From the NCBI RefSeq assembly GCF_001468265.1, contig NZ_LNRZ01000004.1:186001-250000 (forward strand): a stretch of DNA of 64,000 nt. The letters are read 5' to 3'. Shown here piece after piece: positions 1-8,185 of this stretch. Positions within the stretch are counted from its first letter, which is position 1, and every line of letters starts with the position of its first letter. The position numbers and the translations under genes were made by a program. Below the pieces are notes generated by a model. The model searched no databases. It saw only the letters and a program-made list of their open reading frames with translations, and was not told the DNA's origin. The stretch is from Sphingopyxis sp. H050. Its GTDB lineage: Bacteria > Pseudomonadota > Alphaproteobacteria > Sphingomonadales > Sphingomonadaceae.

Positions 1-35
1 CGCCATCGGCTTTCGCCGATATGAGGCGGAAGACC

Positions 36-1481
36 ATGAGCGACGAGCTGATTTCCTTCGAACCCGCGACCGGCAACGAGCTGTGGCGCGGCCGGGTGAG
101 CGACGTCGATCAGGAGGTCGAGGTGGCGCGGCGCGCCTGGCCCGAATGGGCCGCGAAAGCTGTCACCTTCCGCTCCGAGACGCTCCGTCGCTTCGCCGAC
201 CGGGTGAAGGCCGAGAGCGAAACACTCGCCGACCTCATCGCGCGGGAGACCGGCAAGCCGCTTTGGGAAGCGCGTACCGAGGTCGAATCGGTTGCCAACA
301 AGGTCGATATTTCGATCAAATCCTATGGCGAGCGCACACCCAACCGGCGGATCGAAGGCGCGATGGGCCTTCGCAACGCCGTGCGCCACAAGCCGCACGG
401 CGCGCTGGCCGTGCTGGGTCCCTATAATTTCCCGGCCCACCTGCCGAACGGCCATATCGTCCCCGCATTGCTCGCTGGCAATTCGGTGGTGTTCAAGCCG
501 TCCGAAAAGACGCCGGCGGTTGGCGCTAAGCTGGTCGAACTGTTCCACAGCGCAGGCGTTCCGCAAGAGGTGCTGCGCCTGGTCATCGGCGGGCCCGAAG
601 TGGGCAAGGCGTTGGCCGCGCACGATGGCCTCGACGGGCTGCTCTTCACCGGCTCGGCGCGCACGGGGCTCGCGCTCAATCGGCAATTCGCCGACAAGCC
701 CGGCAAAATCCTCGCGCTAGAGATGGGCGGTAACAATCCGATCGTCGTGTGGGACACGGCCGACATCGCGACCGCTGCGATCCTGGTCGTTCAGTCGGCG
801 TTTCTTAGCGCCGGGCAACGGTGCAGCAATGCGCGCCGCCTGATCGTCAAGGATGCGATGGCCGACGCGTTGATCGAAGAGGTCAGAACCCTTGCGAGTA
901 GGCTGATCGTCGACCATCCGCATGCCGACCCCGCGCCCTATATGGGGCCGGTAATCGACAATGAGGCGGCCGATCATCTGACCGAGAGCTTCCTGATCCT
1001 GATGTCGAACGGCGGCCAGGTGATCCGTCATATGTCGCGGCCGGTAACGGGGCGGCCTTTCCTGACCCCCGGCATCATAGATGTGACGTCGATGCCCGAA
1101 CGTCCCGACATTGAGCTGTTCGGGCCGCTGTTGCAGGTCGTCCGTGTCGAAACCTTCGAGGCGGCGATCGCCGAGGCGAACAACACCAGCTTTGGCCTGT
1201 CGGCCTCGCTGATTGGGGCTACACCGAAGCTTTACGACCAGTTCTGGGCAAATGCCCGCGCGGGCGTTATCAACTGGAACCGGCCGACCAATGGCGCCTC
1301 CTCAGCTGCGCCCTTCGGCGGTATCGGCCTGTCGGGCAACCACCGCCCCAGCGCCTTCTATGCCGCCGATTATTGCGCTTACCCCGTGGCAAGCGCCGAG
1401 AGCGACGCGATCCGCGCCTCGATCGGGGTGGGGTTGCGCGATCCCGAGGGATCGCAGCTGATCACGAAAAAGTATCTGTAA
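36..1481 (+). CDS. astD: N-succinylglutamate 5-semialdehyde dehydrogenase
   Basis: This NAD-dependent aldehyde dehydrogenase oxidises succinylglutamate semialdehyde to succinylglutamate, the fourth step of the arginine succinyltransferase pathway in the cytoplasm. The 481-residue chain shows the family's GPYNFPAHLPNGH segment, the general-base Glu in ALEMGGNNP near residue 229 and the catalytic Cys in AGQRCSNARR near residue 263. I chose the ATG at 36 over the in-frame ATG at 21 because AstD proteins begin close to this point and a GGCGGAAGA stretch precedes it. Other ast genes are probably upstream of the window. It could be a generic aldehyde dehydrogenase, but the overall pattern is that of AstD. 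Confidence 0.9.
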   Translation: MSDELISFEPATGNELWRGRVSDVDQEVEVARRAWPEWAAKAVTFRSETLRRFADRVKAESETLADLIARETGKPLWEARTEVESVANKVDISIKSYGERTPNRRIEGAMGLRNAVRHKPHGALAVLGPYNFPAHLPNGHIVPALLAGNSVVFKPSEKTPAVGAKLVELFHSAGVPQEVLRLVIGGPEVGKALAAHDGLDGLLFTGSARTGLALNRQFADKPGKILALEMGGNNPIVVWDTADIATAAILVVQSAFLSAGQRCSNARRLIVKDAMADALIEEVRTLASRLIVDHPHADPAPYMGPVIDNEAADHLTESFLILMSNGGQVIRHMSRPVTGRPFLTPGIIDVTSMPERPDIELFGPLLQVVRVETFEAAIAEANNTSFGLSASLIGATPKLYDQFWANARAGVINWNRPTNGASSAAPFGGIGLSGNHRPSAFYAADYCAYPVASAESDAIRASIGVGLRDPEGSQLITKKYL

Positions 1482-1506
1482 TTTTCGGCATTGCGAGGAG
1501 CCGAAG

Positions 1507-1553
1507 GCGACGCGCCAGTCCAGAGTCGCCTAAACCGCTCTGGATCGCGTCGC
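1507..1553. repeat. Intergenic palindromic repeat
   Basis: The 179-bp gap between astD and the SUMT gene holds nested inverted repeats: GCGACGCG at 1507 pairs with CGCGTCGC ending at 1553, and TCCAGAG at 1519 pairs with CTCTGGA at 1538. It resembles the dispersed palindromes common in sphingomonad intergenic regions. It could also act as a transcript end for astD, but there is no T-run. Confidence 0.5.
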
Positions 1554-1660
1554 TCCGCTCGCGATGAAGAGCGAGAAGAAATCAGCGCCCAAATTTACCT
1601 TCATCAGCGTCAATAAAGCCTGCTTTGCCATTCGCGGCATGCGGGGCCACCTATGCTCCG

Positions 1661-2458
1661 ATGGAAAAGTCCCTCCCCTCCGCGGGCAAATTATGGCTCG
1701 TCGGTGCCGGTCCCGGCGATCCCGACCTACTGACGGTGCGCGCCGCGCGGTTGCTGTCGATGGCCGACCTCGTCGTTCACGACGGGCTGGTCGGTGACGG
1801 CGTGCTCGCGCTGATTCCGGACGGCGTCGAACGCATCTCGGTCGCCAAGCAGCGCAGTCGTCACACGATGAGGCAGGAGTTGATCAACGAGCTCCTCGTC
1901 CGCGAAACGCTCGCGGGCAAGCAGGTTGTGCGGCTGAAGGGCGGCGATCCGTTCATTTTCGGCCGCGGCGGCGAGGAACTCGAGGCTGCACGCGAAGCGG
2001 GTGTCGCGTGCGAAGTCGTGCCAGGCATCACAGCGGCAGCGGGCTGCGCCGCGCAGGCGGGCCTTCCGCTGACCCACCGCGAAGATGCGAGCGCTGTCAG
2101 CTTCGTCGCCGGCCAGTGCAAGGATCTGAGCGATCAGGACTGGTCGGGCCTCGCAGGGCATGGCCGCACTTTGGTGATCTACATGGGCCTCGCGACGGCC
2201 GGCGCGATCACCGATAAGCTGATTGCCGACGGCGTTTCGCCCGATCTGCCGGTCGCGGTCGTCGAGCGCGGCACGACTGCGGACTCGCGCGTCCTTCGCA
2301 CGCTGCTTACCGACCTCGGCGACCTCGTCGCGCGCGAGCAGGTCGCCAGCCCCGCGCTGATCATCGTCGGCAAGGTCGCGGCGCGCGCCGATGCGCTCGA
2401 CTGCCTCGGCGCGCCGGGCGCAGCCAAAAACATGCAAAAAATTGGGGACTTCACATGA
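1661..2458 (+). CDS. cobA: Uroporphyrinogen-III C-methyltransferase (SUMT)
   Basis: It adds two SAM-derived methyl groups to uroporphyrinogen III to make precorrin-2, the precursor of siroheme (and cobalamin). The protein has the SUMT N-terminal glycine-rich signature VGAGPGDPDLLT, the VRLKGGDPFIFGRGGEE motif and the VVPGITAAAGCAAQAGLPLTHR motif. At 265 residues it is the methyltransferase domain alone; the dehydrogenase/ferrochelatase half of a CysG fusion is missing. I start at MEKSLPSAGK because the upstream in-frame ATG at 1625 adds sequence outside the family. It opens the sulfite-reduction operon and overlaps the next gene by 4 bp (ATGA), which fits siroheme supply for CysI. Confidence 0.88.
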   Translation: MEKSLPSAGKLWLVGAGPGDPDLLTVRAARLLSMADLVVHDGLVGDGVLALIPDGVERISVAKQRSRHTMRQELINELLVRETLAGKQVVRLKGGDPFIFGRGGEELEAAREAGVACEVVPGITAAAGCAAQAGLPLTHREDASAVSFVAGQCKDLSDQDWSGLAGHGRTLVIYMGLATAGAITDKLIADGVSPDLPVAVVERGTTADSRVLRTLLTDLGDLVAREQVASPALIIVGKVAARADALDCLGAPGAAKNMQKIGDFT

Positions 2459-2751
2459 AACTGCTCACGGGCAACGACCTGAAGACAGGATTTGTCACTT
2501 GGTGGACCGGCGCCGACTGGTCGCTGCACATCGAGGATGCGGCCGACGTCGGCGAACATGGCGAGGCAATCCTGGCCGTCGAGGAAGCCGCGCGGCGGGT
2601 CAACGCGCCCTATATCATCGCGGGCGAGCAGACGGCCGACGGCCCGCGCCCCGCGCATATCAAGGACCGCATCCGCGCGTTGGGTCCGACCGTGCGCCCC
2701 GACCTGACACTGAAACCCGCCGATCCTGCGGCCGGCGACTGGGTGATCTGA
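2455..2751 (+). CDS. DUF2849 domain protein of the sulfite reductase operon
   Basis: A 98-residue cytoplasmic protein of the DUF2849 family, which is typically found between the siroheme methyltransferase and cysI in alphaproteobacteria. The motif LLTGNDLKTGFVTWW near the start and a short basic/hydrophobic body are visible; there are no cysteines, signal peptide or membrane segment. Its ATG overlaps the SUMT stop codon and its own stop is followed after one base by the cysI start, so the genes are very likely co-translated. The biochemical role is unknown; a helper role in sulfite reduction or siroheme insertion is inferred from position only. Confidence 0.8.
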   Translation: MKLLTGNDLKTGFVTWWTGADWSLHIEDAADVGEHGEAILAVEEAARRVNAPYIIAGEQTADGPRPAHIKDRIRALGPTVRPDLTLKPADPAAGDWVI

Positions 2752-2752
2752 C

Positions 2753-4384
2753 ATGTATAAATATGACGAATATGACCATGCGATGGTCGCCGCCCGCGTT
2801 GCCGAGTTCAGCGATCAGGTGAAGCGCCGCCTCGCCGGCGAAATCACTGAGGACCAGTTCAAGCCGCTGCGGTTGATGAACGGCCTCTATCTCCAGCTTC
2901 ACGCCTATATGCTGCGCGTGGCGGTGCCCTATGGCACGCTCGACAGCCGCCAGATGCGCATGCTCGCGCATATCGCGCGCAAATATGACCGCGATTACGG
3001 CCATTTCACCACGCGCCAGAACATCCAGTATAACTGGATCAAGCTGGAGGATGCGCCCGCGATCCTCGAGGATCTGGCATCGGTCGAGATGCATGCAATC
3101 CAGACGAGCGGCAATTGCATCCGCAACATCAGCTCGGACCAGTGGGCCGGCGCCGCCGCGGACGAGATTACCGATCCGCGCCCTTGGGCCGAACTGCTCC
3201 GCCAATGGTCGAGTTTCCACCCCGAATTCAGCTATTTGCCGCGCAAGTTCAAGATCGCCGTCATCGCCGCTAACGAAGACCGCGCCGCGATGCGCCTGCA
3301 CGACATCGGCATCCAGATCGTCGAGAAGGACGGAGAGCATGGCGCCGCTTTCTACGTCGGTGGCGGTATGGGCCGCACCCCGATGATCGCGCCGCTGATC
3401 AAGGATTTCGTGCCGCTGGGCGACATGTTGAGCTACGCCGAGGCGTGCCTGCGCGTCTACAACCGCTATGGCCGCCGCGACAATATCTACAAGGCGCGGA
3501 TCAAGATCCTGATCCACGAACTCGGCGCGGACGAATACCGCCGCCAGGTCGAGGAAGAATTCGCGCATGTGAAGTCGCTGGGCATCGACCCGCCCAAGGC
3601 CGAGTTCGACCGCATCGCCGAGCAGTTCGCACCGCCTGCGCTCGACGCATCGGCGCCCGACGCCATCGACCGCAGCGATCCCGATTTCGCGGTCTGGGTC
3701 GACCAGAATGTCGCCGCGCACAAGGTGCCGGGCCATGCCATCGTCAACATCAGCCTGAAACCCATCGGCGGCATTCCCGGCGACGCCAGCTCGGCGCAGA
3801 TCGACCTGATGGCCGACTTGGCCGAAAAATACAGCCACGACGAACTCCGCGTCACCCATGCGCAGAACATCGTGCTGCCGCATGTTCGCAAGGCCGACCT
3901 TTACGCCGTCTGGCAGGCGCTCGACGGTGCGGGGCTCGCGACGCCAAACCTCGACCTGATCAGCGATATCATCGCCTGCCCGGGGCTCGATTATTGCAGC
4001 CTTGCCAATGCGCGCTCGATCCCGGTCGCGCAGAAGATTGCGACGCGCTTCTCGGACCTTGGCCGCCAGAAGGAACTGGGTGAGCTGAAGCTCAAGATTT
4101 CGGGCTGCATCAACGCCTGCGGGCATCACCATGCCGGCCACATCGGCATCCTCGGCGTCGACCGCAAGGGCACGGAGAATTACCAGCTGCTGCTTGGCGG
4201 GTCGGGCGCGGAGGACGTGTCGCTCGGTACGATCACCGGCCCCGGCTTCGACGAAGACGGCGTCGTCGACGCGATCGAACGCGTCACCGACAAATATCTA
4301 GCCGAGCGCAGCGAAGGCGAGCGTTTCGTCGACACCTTCCGCCGCGTCGGCATGGCCCCCTTCAAGGAGGCGATCTATGGTTGA
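2753..4384 (+). CDS. cysI: Siroheme-[4Fe-4S] sulfite/nitrite reductase hemoprotein
   Basis: It carries out the six-electron reduction of sulfite to sulfide in cysteine synthesis. The 543-residue protein has the duplicated ferredoxin-like/siroheme fold: an RQNIQYNWI segment in the first half, and in the second half the cluster cysteines CPGLDYC (C409 and C415) and CINAC (C452 and C456) that hold the 4Fe-4S cluster and siroheme. No CysJ flavoprotein is present in the window, so the electron donor could be ferredoxin. The gene lies 1 bp after DUF2849 and overlaps DUF934 by 8 bp. A nitrite reductase role cannot be excluded from sequence, but the cysH neighbour argues for sulfite. Confidence 0.92.
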   Translation: MYKYDEYDHAMVAARVAEFSDQVKRRLAGEITEDQFKPLRLMNGLYLQLHAYMLRVAVPYGTLDSRQMRMLAHIARKYDRDYGHFTTRQNIQYNWIKLEDAPAILEDLASVEMHAIQTSGNCIRNISSDQWAGAAADEITDPRPWAELLRQWSSFHPEFSYLPRKFKIAVIAANEDRAAMRLHDIGIQIVEKDGEHGAAFYVGGGMGRTPMIAPLIKDFVPLGDMLSYAEACLRVYNRYGRRDNIYKARIKILIHELGADEYRRQVEEEFAHVKSLGIDPPKAEFDRIAEQFAPPALDASAPDAIDRSDPDFAVWVDQNVAAHKVPGHAIVNISLKPIGGIPGDASSAQIDLMADLAEKYSHDELRVTHAQNIVLPHVRKADLYAVWQALDGAGLATPNLDLISDIIACPGLDYCSLANARSIPVAQKIATRFSDLGRQKELGELKLKISGCINACGHHHAGHIGILGVDRKGTENYQLLLGGSGAEDVSLGTITGPGFDEDGVVDAIERVTDKYLAERSEGERFVDTFRRVGMAPFKEAIYG

Positions 4385-4790
4385 ATATCTGCAAACGGGC
4401 GGCGAAGAACCCGCGGTCACCCTCGACGCCTTTCTTGAGCAGTCGAACGCGACCGCGGTGCGGCTTGAACCCGATGAGGATGCGCGCGCGCTGATCCCCT
4501 TTCTCGACCGGCTCGCGCTGATCGAGGTGGCGTTCCCGAAGTTCCGCGACGGCCGCGGCTATTCGTCGGCGCGCATCCTGCGCGAGGCGGGCTACACCGG
4601 CGAGCTGCGCGCGCAGGGCGACGTGCTCGTCGATCAGATCGCCTATATGAAGCGGTGCGGCTTCGACAGCTTCGCGCCCGAAAAGCCCCTCAATCCCGAC
4701 GATGTCGAGGCGGCGCTGACCCGCTGGCCCGCACATTATCAGGGCGCCGCCGACGGCGCGGTGCCGATATGGAAGTTAAGGCATGGCTGA
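4377..4790 (+). CDS. DUF934 domain protein of the sulfite reductase operon
   Basis: A 137-residue cytoplasmic protein of the DUF934 family, described in databases as an oxidoreductase-like partner encoded next to cysI. It carries the family pattern KFRDGRGYSSARILRE and a C-terminal FDSFAPEKPLNPDDVEAAL region. It has a single cysteine in this copy and no obvious cofactor motif. The start codon lies inside the end of cysI (8-bp overlap) and the end overlaps cysH by 8 bp, a strict translational chain. The function is unknown; involvement in electron delivery to CysI is inference from conserved context. Confidence 0.82.
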   Translation: MVEYLQTGGEEPAVTLDAFLEQSNATAVRLEPDEDARALIPFLDRLALIEVAFPKFRDGRGYSSARILREAGYTGELRAQGDVLVDQIAYMKRCGFDSFAPEKPLNPDDVEAALTRWPAHYQGAADGAVPIWKLRHG

Positions 4791-5583
4791 CGTGAAAACC
4801 TCTCCCCCTGAAGCCGCCGACCGCACCCGCGACCGGATCGACGTCGCGCCGCGCTTCACGCAGGCCGATGTCATTCGCCTCAACAACCTCTTCCGAGGCC
4901 AGGACGCCGCCGAGGTGGTCGCGAGCGTGATCGGCGCAGGGCTGCTCGGCGAAACCGCGATCGTCTCCAGCTTCGGCGCCGAAAGCGCGGTGCTGCTCCA
5001 TCTGGTCAGCCGCGTTGCGCCCGACATGCCCGTGCTCTTCCTCGACACCGGCAAGCATTTTCCCGAGACGCTCGCCTATCGCGACGAACTCGCCGCGAAG
5101 CTCGGCCTCAACATCGTCAACCTGACCCCCGATGCCGAAGAACTGGCAAGCAAGGACGCGACCGAGCTGCGCTGGTCTTACGACCCCGACGGCTGCTGCG
5201 AAATCCGCAAGGTGAAGCCGCTCGAAAAGGCGCTGACCGACTTCGACACCTCGATCACCGGCCGCAAGGGCTTTCAGTCCTCGACCCGCACCGGCCTGCC
5301 GCGCTTCGAACTCGACGGCAGCACCGGCCGCCTGAAGTTCAACCCGCTCGCCAACTGGAGCCGCGACGACCTCGACGCCTATTTCGACGCGCACGACCTG
5401 CCGCGCCATCCGTTGGAATCGCAAGGCTATCCCTCGATCGGCTGCTCGCCCTGCACGTCGAAGGTCCAGCCGGGCGAAGACCCCCGCTCGGGCCGCTGGC
5501 GCGGCTGGGACAAGACCGAATGCGGCATCCACGAGGCGGTCACCCCGATCGACGATAATCCCGCGAACGACCCGGCGTTCTGA
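4783..5583 (+). CDS. cysH: Assimilatory adenylyl-sulfate reductase, 4Fe-4S type
   Basis: It reduces activated sulfate (APS, possibly PAPS) to sulfite with thioredoxin as donor. The ATP-pyrophosphatase-like N-terminal motif SSFGAESAVLLHL is followed by the CC pair at C138-C139 and CSPC at C221-C224. These four cysteines bind a 4Fe-4S cluster and mark the APS-reducing bacterial branch. The redox-active Cys is C247 in KTECGIH. The length of 266 residues is normal. It is the last gene of the SUMT-DUF2849-cysI-DUF934-cysH operon and is followed by palindromic repeats. Confidence 0.92.
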   Translation: MADVKTSPPEAADRTRDRIDVAPRFTQADVIRLNNLFRGQDAAEVVASVIGAGLLGETAIVSSFGAESAVLLHLVSRVAPDMPVLFLDTGKHFPETLAYRDELAAKLGLNIVNLTPDAEELASKDATELRWSYDPDGCCEIRKVKPLEKALTDFDTSITGRKGFQSSTRTGLPRFELDGSTGRLKFNPLANWSRDDLDAYFDAHDLPRHPLESQGYPSIGCSPCTSKVQPGEDPRSGRWRGWDKTECGIHEAVTPIDDNPANDPAF

Positions 5584-5606
5584 GAAACGCCTCCCGAACC
5601 CTCTTT

Positions 5607-5634
5607 CGTCATCCCAGCGAAAGCTGGGATCGCT
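5607..5634. repeat. Left 28-bp inverted repeat flanking GIY-YIG gene
   Basis: This copy is the exact reverse complement of 5999-6026. Its core is itself a hairpin, ATCCCAGC-GAAA-GCTGGGAT (5611-5630), flanked by CGTC and CGCT. It lies 25 bp before the nuclease start codon. Confidence 0.9.
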
Positions 5635-5659
5635 GGCAATCTTGCGCTAAGCCGTAGGC

Positions 5660-5950
5660 ATGAACCGGGGCGGGTATGTTTACATCATGACCAACAAGTC
5701 GCGCGGTGTGTTATACATCGGCGTCACGAGCCAGATCGAAGCCCGGACCTTTCAGCATCGCAACGGAACGGGTTCCGCCTTTTGCAAGAAATATGGGTTG
5801 GACAAGCTCGTGCTTGTCGAGACCTTTCCGACGATCGAGGAAGCCATCGCGCGCGAGAAGGCCATGAAGGCCTGGAAACGCCAGTGGAAGATCGAGTTGG
5901 TCGAGGCATCCAATCCGAGCTGGGAAGATTTGACGGCACACATTTTATAG
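5660..5950 (+). CDS. GIY-YIG family nuclease
   Basis: A 96-residue stand-alone GIY-YIG domain of the UvrC/URI type, cutting DNA by a single-metal mechanism in known relatives. Visible landmarks are YVYI (residues 6-9), LYIGVT (the YIG element, residues 18-23), the Arg in the EARTFQHRNG segment, and the conserved Glu in AIAREKAMKAWKR, followed by the NPSWEDL tail typical of this small family. There is no specificity domain. The gene sits alone between cysH and dnaB, boxed by perfect inverted repeats, an arrangement that recalls repeat-associated nuclease or transposase genes. A role in moving or maintaining the repeat is inference; a housekeeping repair role is the alternative. Confidence 0.88.
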   Translation: MNRGGYVYIMTNKSRGVLYIGVTSQIEARTFQHRNGTGSAFCKKYGLDKLVLVETFPTIEEAIAREKAMKAWKRQWKIELVEASNPSWEDLTAHIL

Positions 5951-5954
5951 CCAT

Positions 5955-5979
5955 CGTCACAGCGAATGCTGGGACCGCT
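5955..5979. repeat. Degenerate copy of the flanking repeat
   Basis: CGTCACAGCGAATGCTGGGACCGCT has the orientation of the left copy at 5607 but is three bases shorter and carries point changes that spoil the hairpin. It starts 4 bp after the nuclease stop codon. Confidence 0.7.
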
Positions 5980-5998
5980 ATCGTTCATCAATCTCGCT

Positions 5999-6026
5999 AG
6001 CGATCCCAGCTTTCGCTGGGATGACG
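5999..6026. repeat. Right 28-bp inverted repeat flanking GIY-YIG gene
   Basis: Perfect reverse complement of 5607-5634, with hairpin core ATCCCAGC-TTTC-GCTGGGAT (6003-6022). It lies between the nuclease gene and the end of the convergent dnaB gene, 17 bp from the dnaB stop. Confidence 0.9.
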
Positions 6027-6043
6027 AGATAGCTTAGGCGCCC

Positions 6044-7555
6044 TCACTCATAATCGGCGTAGGCCATACTCTCGTCGGCCAGATCGCTGAACTTCGTCGT
6101 CTTCGCCTCGAAGTGCATGCGAATCTTGCCCGTCGAGCCGTGGCGTGATTTGGCGACGATCACCTCGGCGAGGCCGAAGACGCGCTCCATCTCGGCCGCC
6201 CACTCTTCGTGCTGCGCGTGGATCTTCACATCGTCACCCTCGACCGGGCGCTTGGGTTCGCGCGCGGCGACATAATAGTCCTCACGGAACACGAACAGCA
6301 CCATGTCGGCGTCCTGTTCGATCGAGCCCGATTCACGAAGGTCGGAGAGCTGCGGGCGCTTGTCCTCGCGGCTTTCGACCTGACGGCTGAGCTGCGACAG
6401 TGCCATCACGGGGACGTTAAGTTCCTTCGCCAATGTCTTCAAACCGCGGGAGATTTCGGAAATTTCCTGAACGCGATTGTCGCCGCTCTTCGACGAGCCC
6501 TGCAGCAGTTGCAGATAGTCGACGATGATGAAGCCGATGCCGTGGCGGCGCTGCAGGCGGCGCGCGCGGGTACGCAGGCTCGCGATCGTCAGGCCCGGCG
6601 TATCGTCGATGAACAGCGGCAGGGTCTGGAGCGCCTGCGCGGCGCGGCTGAGCTGCTGAAACTGCTCCTTGCTGATCTTGCCCATACGCAGCGCCTCGCC
6701 CGACACTCCCGACTGTTCGGCGAGGACGCGCGTCGCGAGCTGATCGGCGGACATTTCGAGGCTGAAGAAGGCAACCTTCGCGCCCATATTCTTTTCAGGC
6801 GGGATGCCGTCTTCCTCGTCGCGGCGGAAGCGTTCGGCGGCGTTATAGGCGATGTTGGTCGCGAGCGAGGTCTTGCCCATGCCGGGACGACCCGCGAGGA
6901 TCATCAAGTCCGAATTGTGCATACCGCCGATCTTGGCGTTCATGCTGCCGATGCCCGTGGTGATACCCGACAGGTGTCCGCCCGAATTGAGCGCGCGCTC
7001 GGCCGCCTGCAACGCGGTCAGGCTGGCGGCGCTGAAGCTCTTGACCGATCCCATCTCGGCCTCGCCGCCCGCAACGCGATAGAGCGCGGTTTCGGCTTCC
7101 TCGATCTGCGCCTGCGGATCGACGCTCTCGCTCGTGTCGAGCGCGCTGTCGACGAGGGTGCGGCCGACACCGACGAGTTCGCGGAGCAATGCGAGGTCGT
7201 AGATTTGCCGGGCAAAATCGCGCGCGCCGATCAGCCCCGCGCCGCTGCCGGTGAGCTGCGCCAGATAACCGACCCCACCGACCGCCTTCATCGCCTCGTC
7301 GGCCTCGAAGAATGGCTTTAGGGTGACCGGCGTCGCAATGCTGTTGCGCTCGATCAACGCCATCGTCTGCTGGAAGATGCGGCCGTGGAGCGGCTCGAAG
7401 AAATGCGCGGCATTCAATTGAACGGGCAGATCCTCGACGACTCGGTTGTCGATCAGGATCGCGCCCAAAAACGCGGCCTCGGCCTCGATATTACGGGGTA
7501 ATTGGCGTTCTTCCCCGGCAGGGGCCGGGGTCGGAAAGAGTGCGAGTTCAGCCAT
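6044..7555 (-). CDS. dnaB: Replicative DNA helicase DnaB
   Basis: The ring helicase that unwinds DNA at the replication fork using ATP. The N-terminal DnaB domain (PRNIEAEAAFLGAILIDN) is followed by the RecA-like C-terminal domain with Walker A GRPGMGKTSLATNIA, Walker B FIIVDYLQLL, SQLSRQVE and the DLRESGSIEQDADMV region. At 503 residues from the start at MAELALF it has the family's normal length and no intein. An in-frame start 12 bp earlier (MKIAMAEL) is possible. It is transcribed away from UPF0262, and the 130-bp gap between them must hold both promoters. Confidence 0.95.
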   Translation of the reverse strand: MAELALFPTPAPAGEERQLPRNIEAEAAFLGAILIDNRVVEDLPVQLNAAHFFEPLHGRIFQQTMALIERNSIATPVTLKPFFEADEAMKAVGGVGYLAQLTGSGAGLIGARDFARQIYDLALLRELVGVGRTLVDSALDTSESVDPQAQIEEAETALYRVAGGEAEMGSVKSFSAASLTALQAAERALNSGGHLSGITTGIGSMNAKIGGMHNSDLMILAGRPGMGKTSLATNIAYNAAERFRRDEEDGIPPEKNMGAKVAFFSLEMSADQLATRVLAEQSGVSGEALRMGKISKEQFQQLSRAAQALQTLPLFIDDTPGLTIASLRTRARRLQRRHGIGFIIVDYLQLLQGSSKSGDNRVQEISEISRGLKTLAKELNVPVMALSQLSRQVESREDKRPQLSDLRESGSIEQDADMVLFVFREDYYVAAREPKRPVEGDDVKIHAQHEEWAAEMERVFGLAEVIVAKSRHGSTGKIRMHFEAKTTKFSDLADESMAYADYE

Positions 7556-7685
7556 GGCGATCTTCATGCGTCGAAGCCGGACGTGGCGCAATCGACGATG
7601 TCGCCCGGCATATCATAACTGTGGAATGCTGTGAATAAGTCGCCCTCTTGCCCTTCGCGGCGCGGCAAGTAGAAGCCGTAGCAGC

Positions 7686-8183
7686 ATGACCGACGCCGAT
7701 CCTTCCAAACAGCGCATCATCTCAATCGACCTCGACGAAGGGTCCATTGTCTGGCGCAATCCCGACGTCGAACAGGAACGGCGCGTCGCTATCTTCGACC
7801 TGCTCGAGGAGAACAAGTTTGTGCCGCAGCGCGGCCACCCCGATAGCTATGCGGGGCCTTATCGCCTGAAACTTCGCGTCGAAGAGGGCCGACTGGTCTT
7901 TGAAATCAGCCGCGAGGACGGCTCACCCCTCGAAGCAATCATTCTTGGCCTCGGCCGTTTCCGCCGCCCGATCCGCGATTATTTCGCGATCTGCGATTCC
8001 TATTATCAGGCGATCAAGACCTCGACCGCACAGCAGATCGAGACGGTCGACATGGCGCGCCGCGGGCTCCACAATGAAGCCGCCGAAATGCTGATGGACC
8101 GGCTGGACGGCAAGATCGCGGTCGATTTCGACACCGCGCGAAGGCTGTTCACGCTGATCTGCGTGCTCCACATCAAGGGCTGA
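7686..8183 (+). CDS. UPF0262 family protein
   Basis: A 165-residue cytoplasmic protein of the UPF0262 family, which is restricted largely to alphaproteobacteria. It matches along its whole length, with [23 protein letters not shown] at the start (only in part unique), [19 protein letters not shown] in the middle and [14 protein letters not shown] at the end. Its function is unknown. It starts a close-packed row with the GH25-like gene (2 bp apart) and cdd, so it is probably the first gene of that operon. Confidence 0.88.
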   Translation: MTDADPSKQRIISIDLDEGSIVWRNPDVEQERRVAIFDLLEENKFVPQRGHPDSYAGPYRLKLRVEEGRLVFEISREDGSPLEAIILGLGRFRRPIRDYFAICDSYYQAIKTSTAQQIETVDMARRGLHNEAAEMLMDRLDGKIAVDFDTARRLFTLICVLHIKG

Positions 8184-8185
8184 CG

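Noticed and set aside
2660-4141. Long minus-strand frame of 493 residues
   Set aside because: Antisense to cysI and DUF2849, with no recognisable domain, while the plus-strand genes are unmistakable.
5607-6026. CRISPR array from repeated palindromes
   Set aside because: Only two full copies in opposite orientation with a gene between; no regular direct repeats or spacers, and no cas genes in the window.
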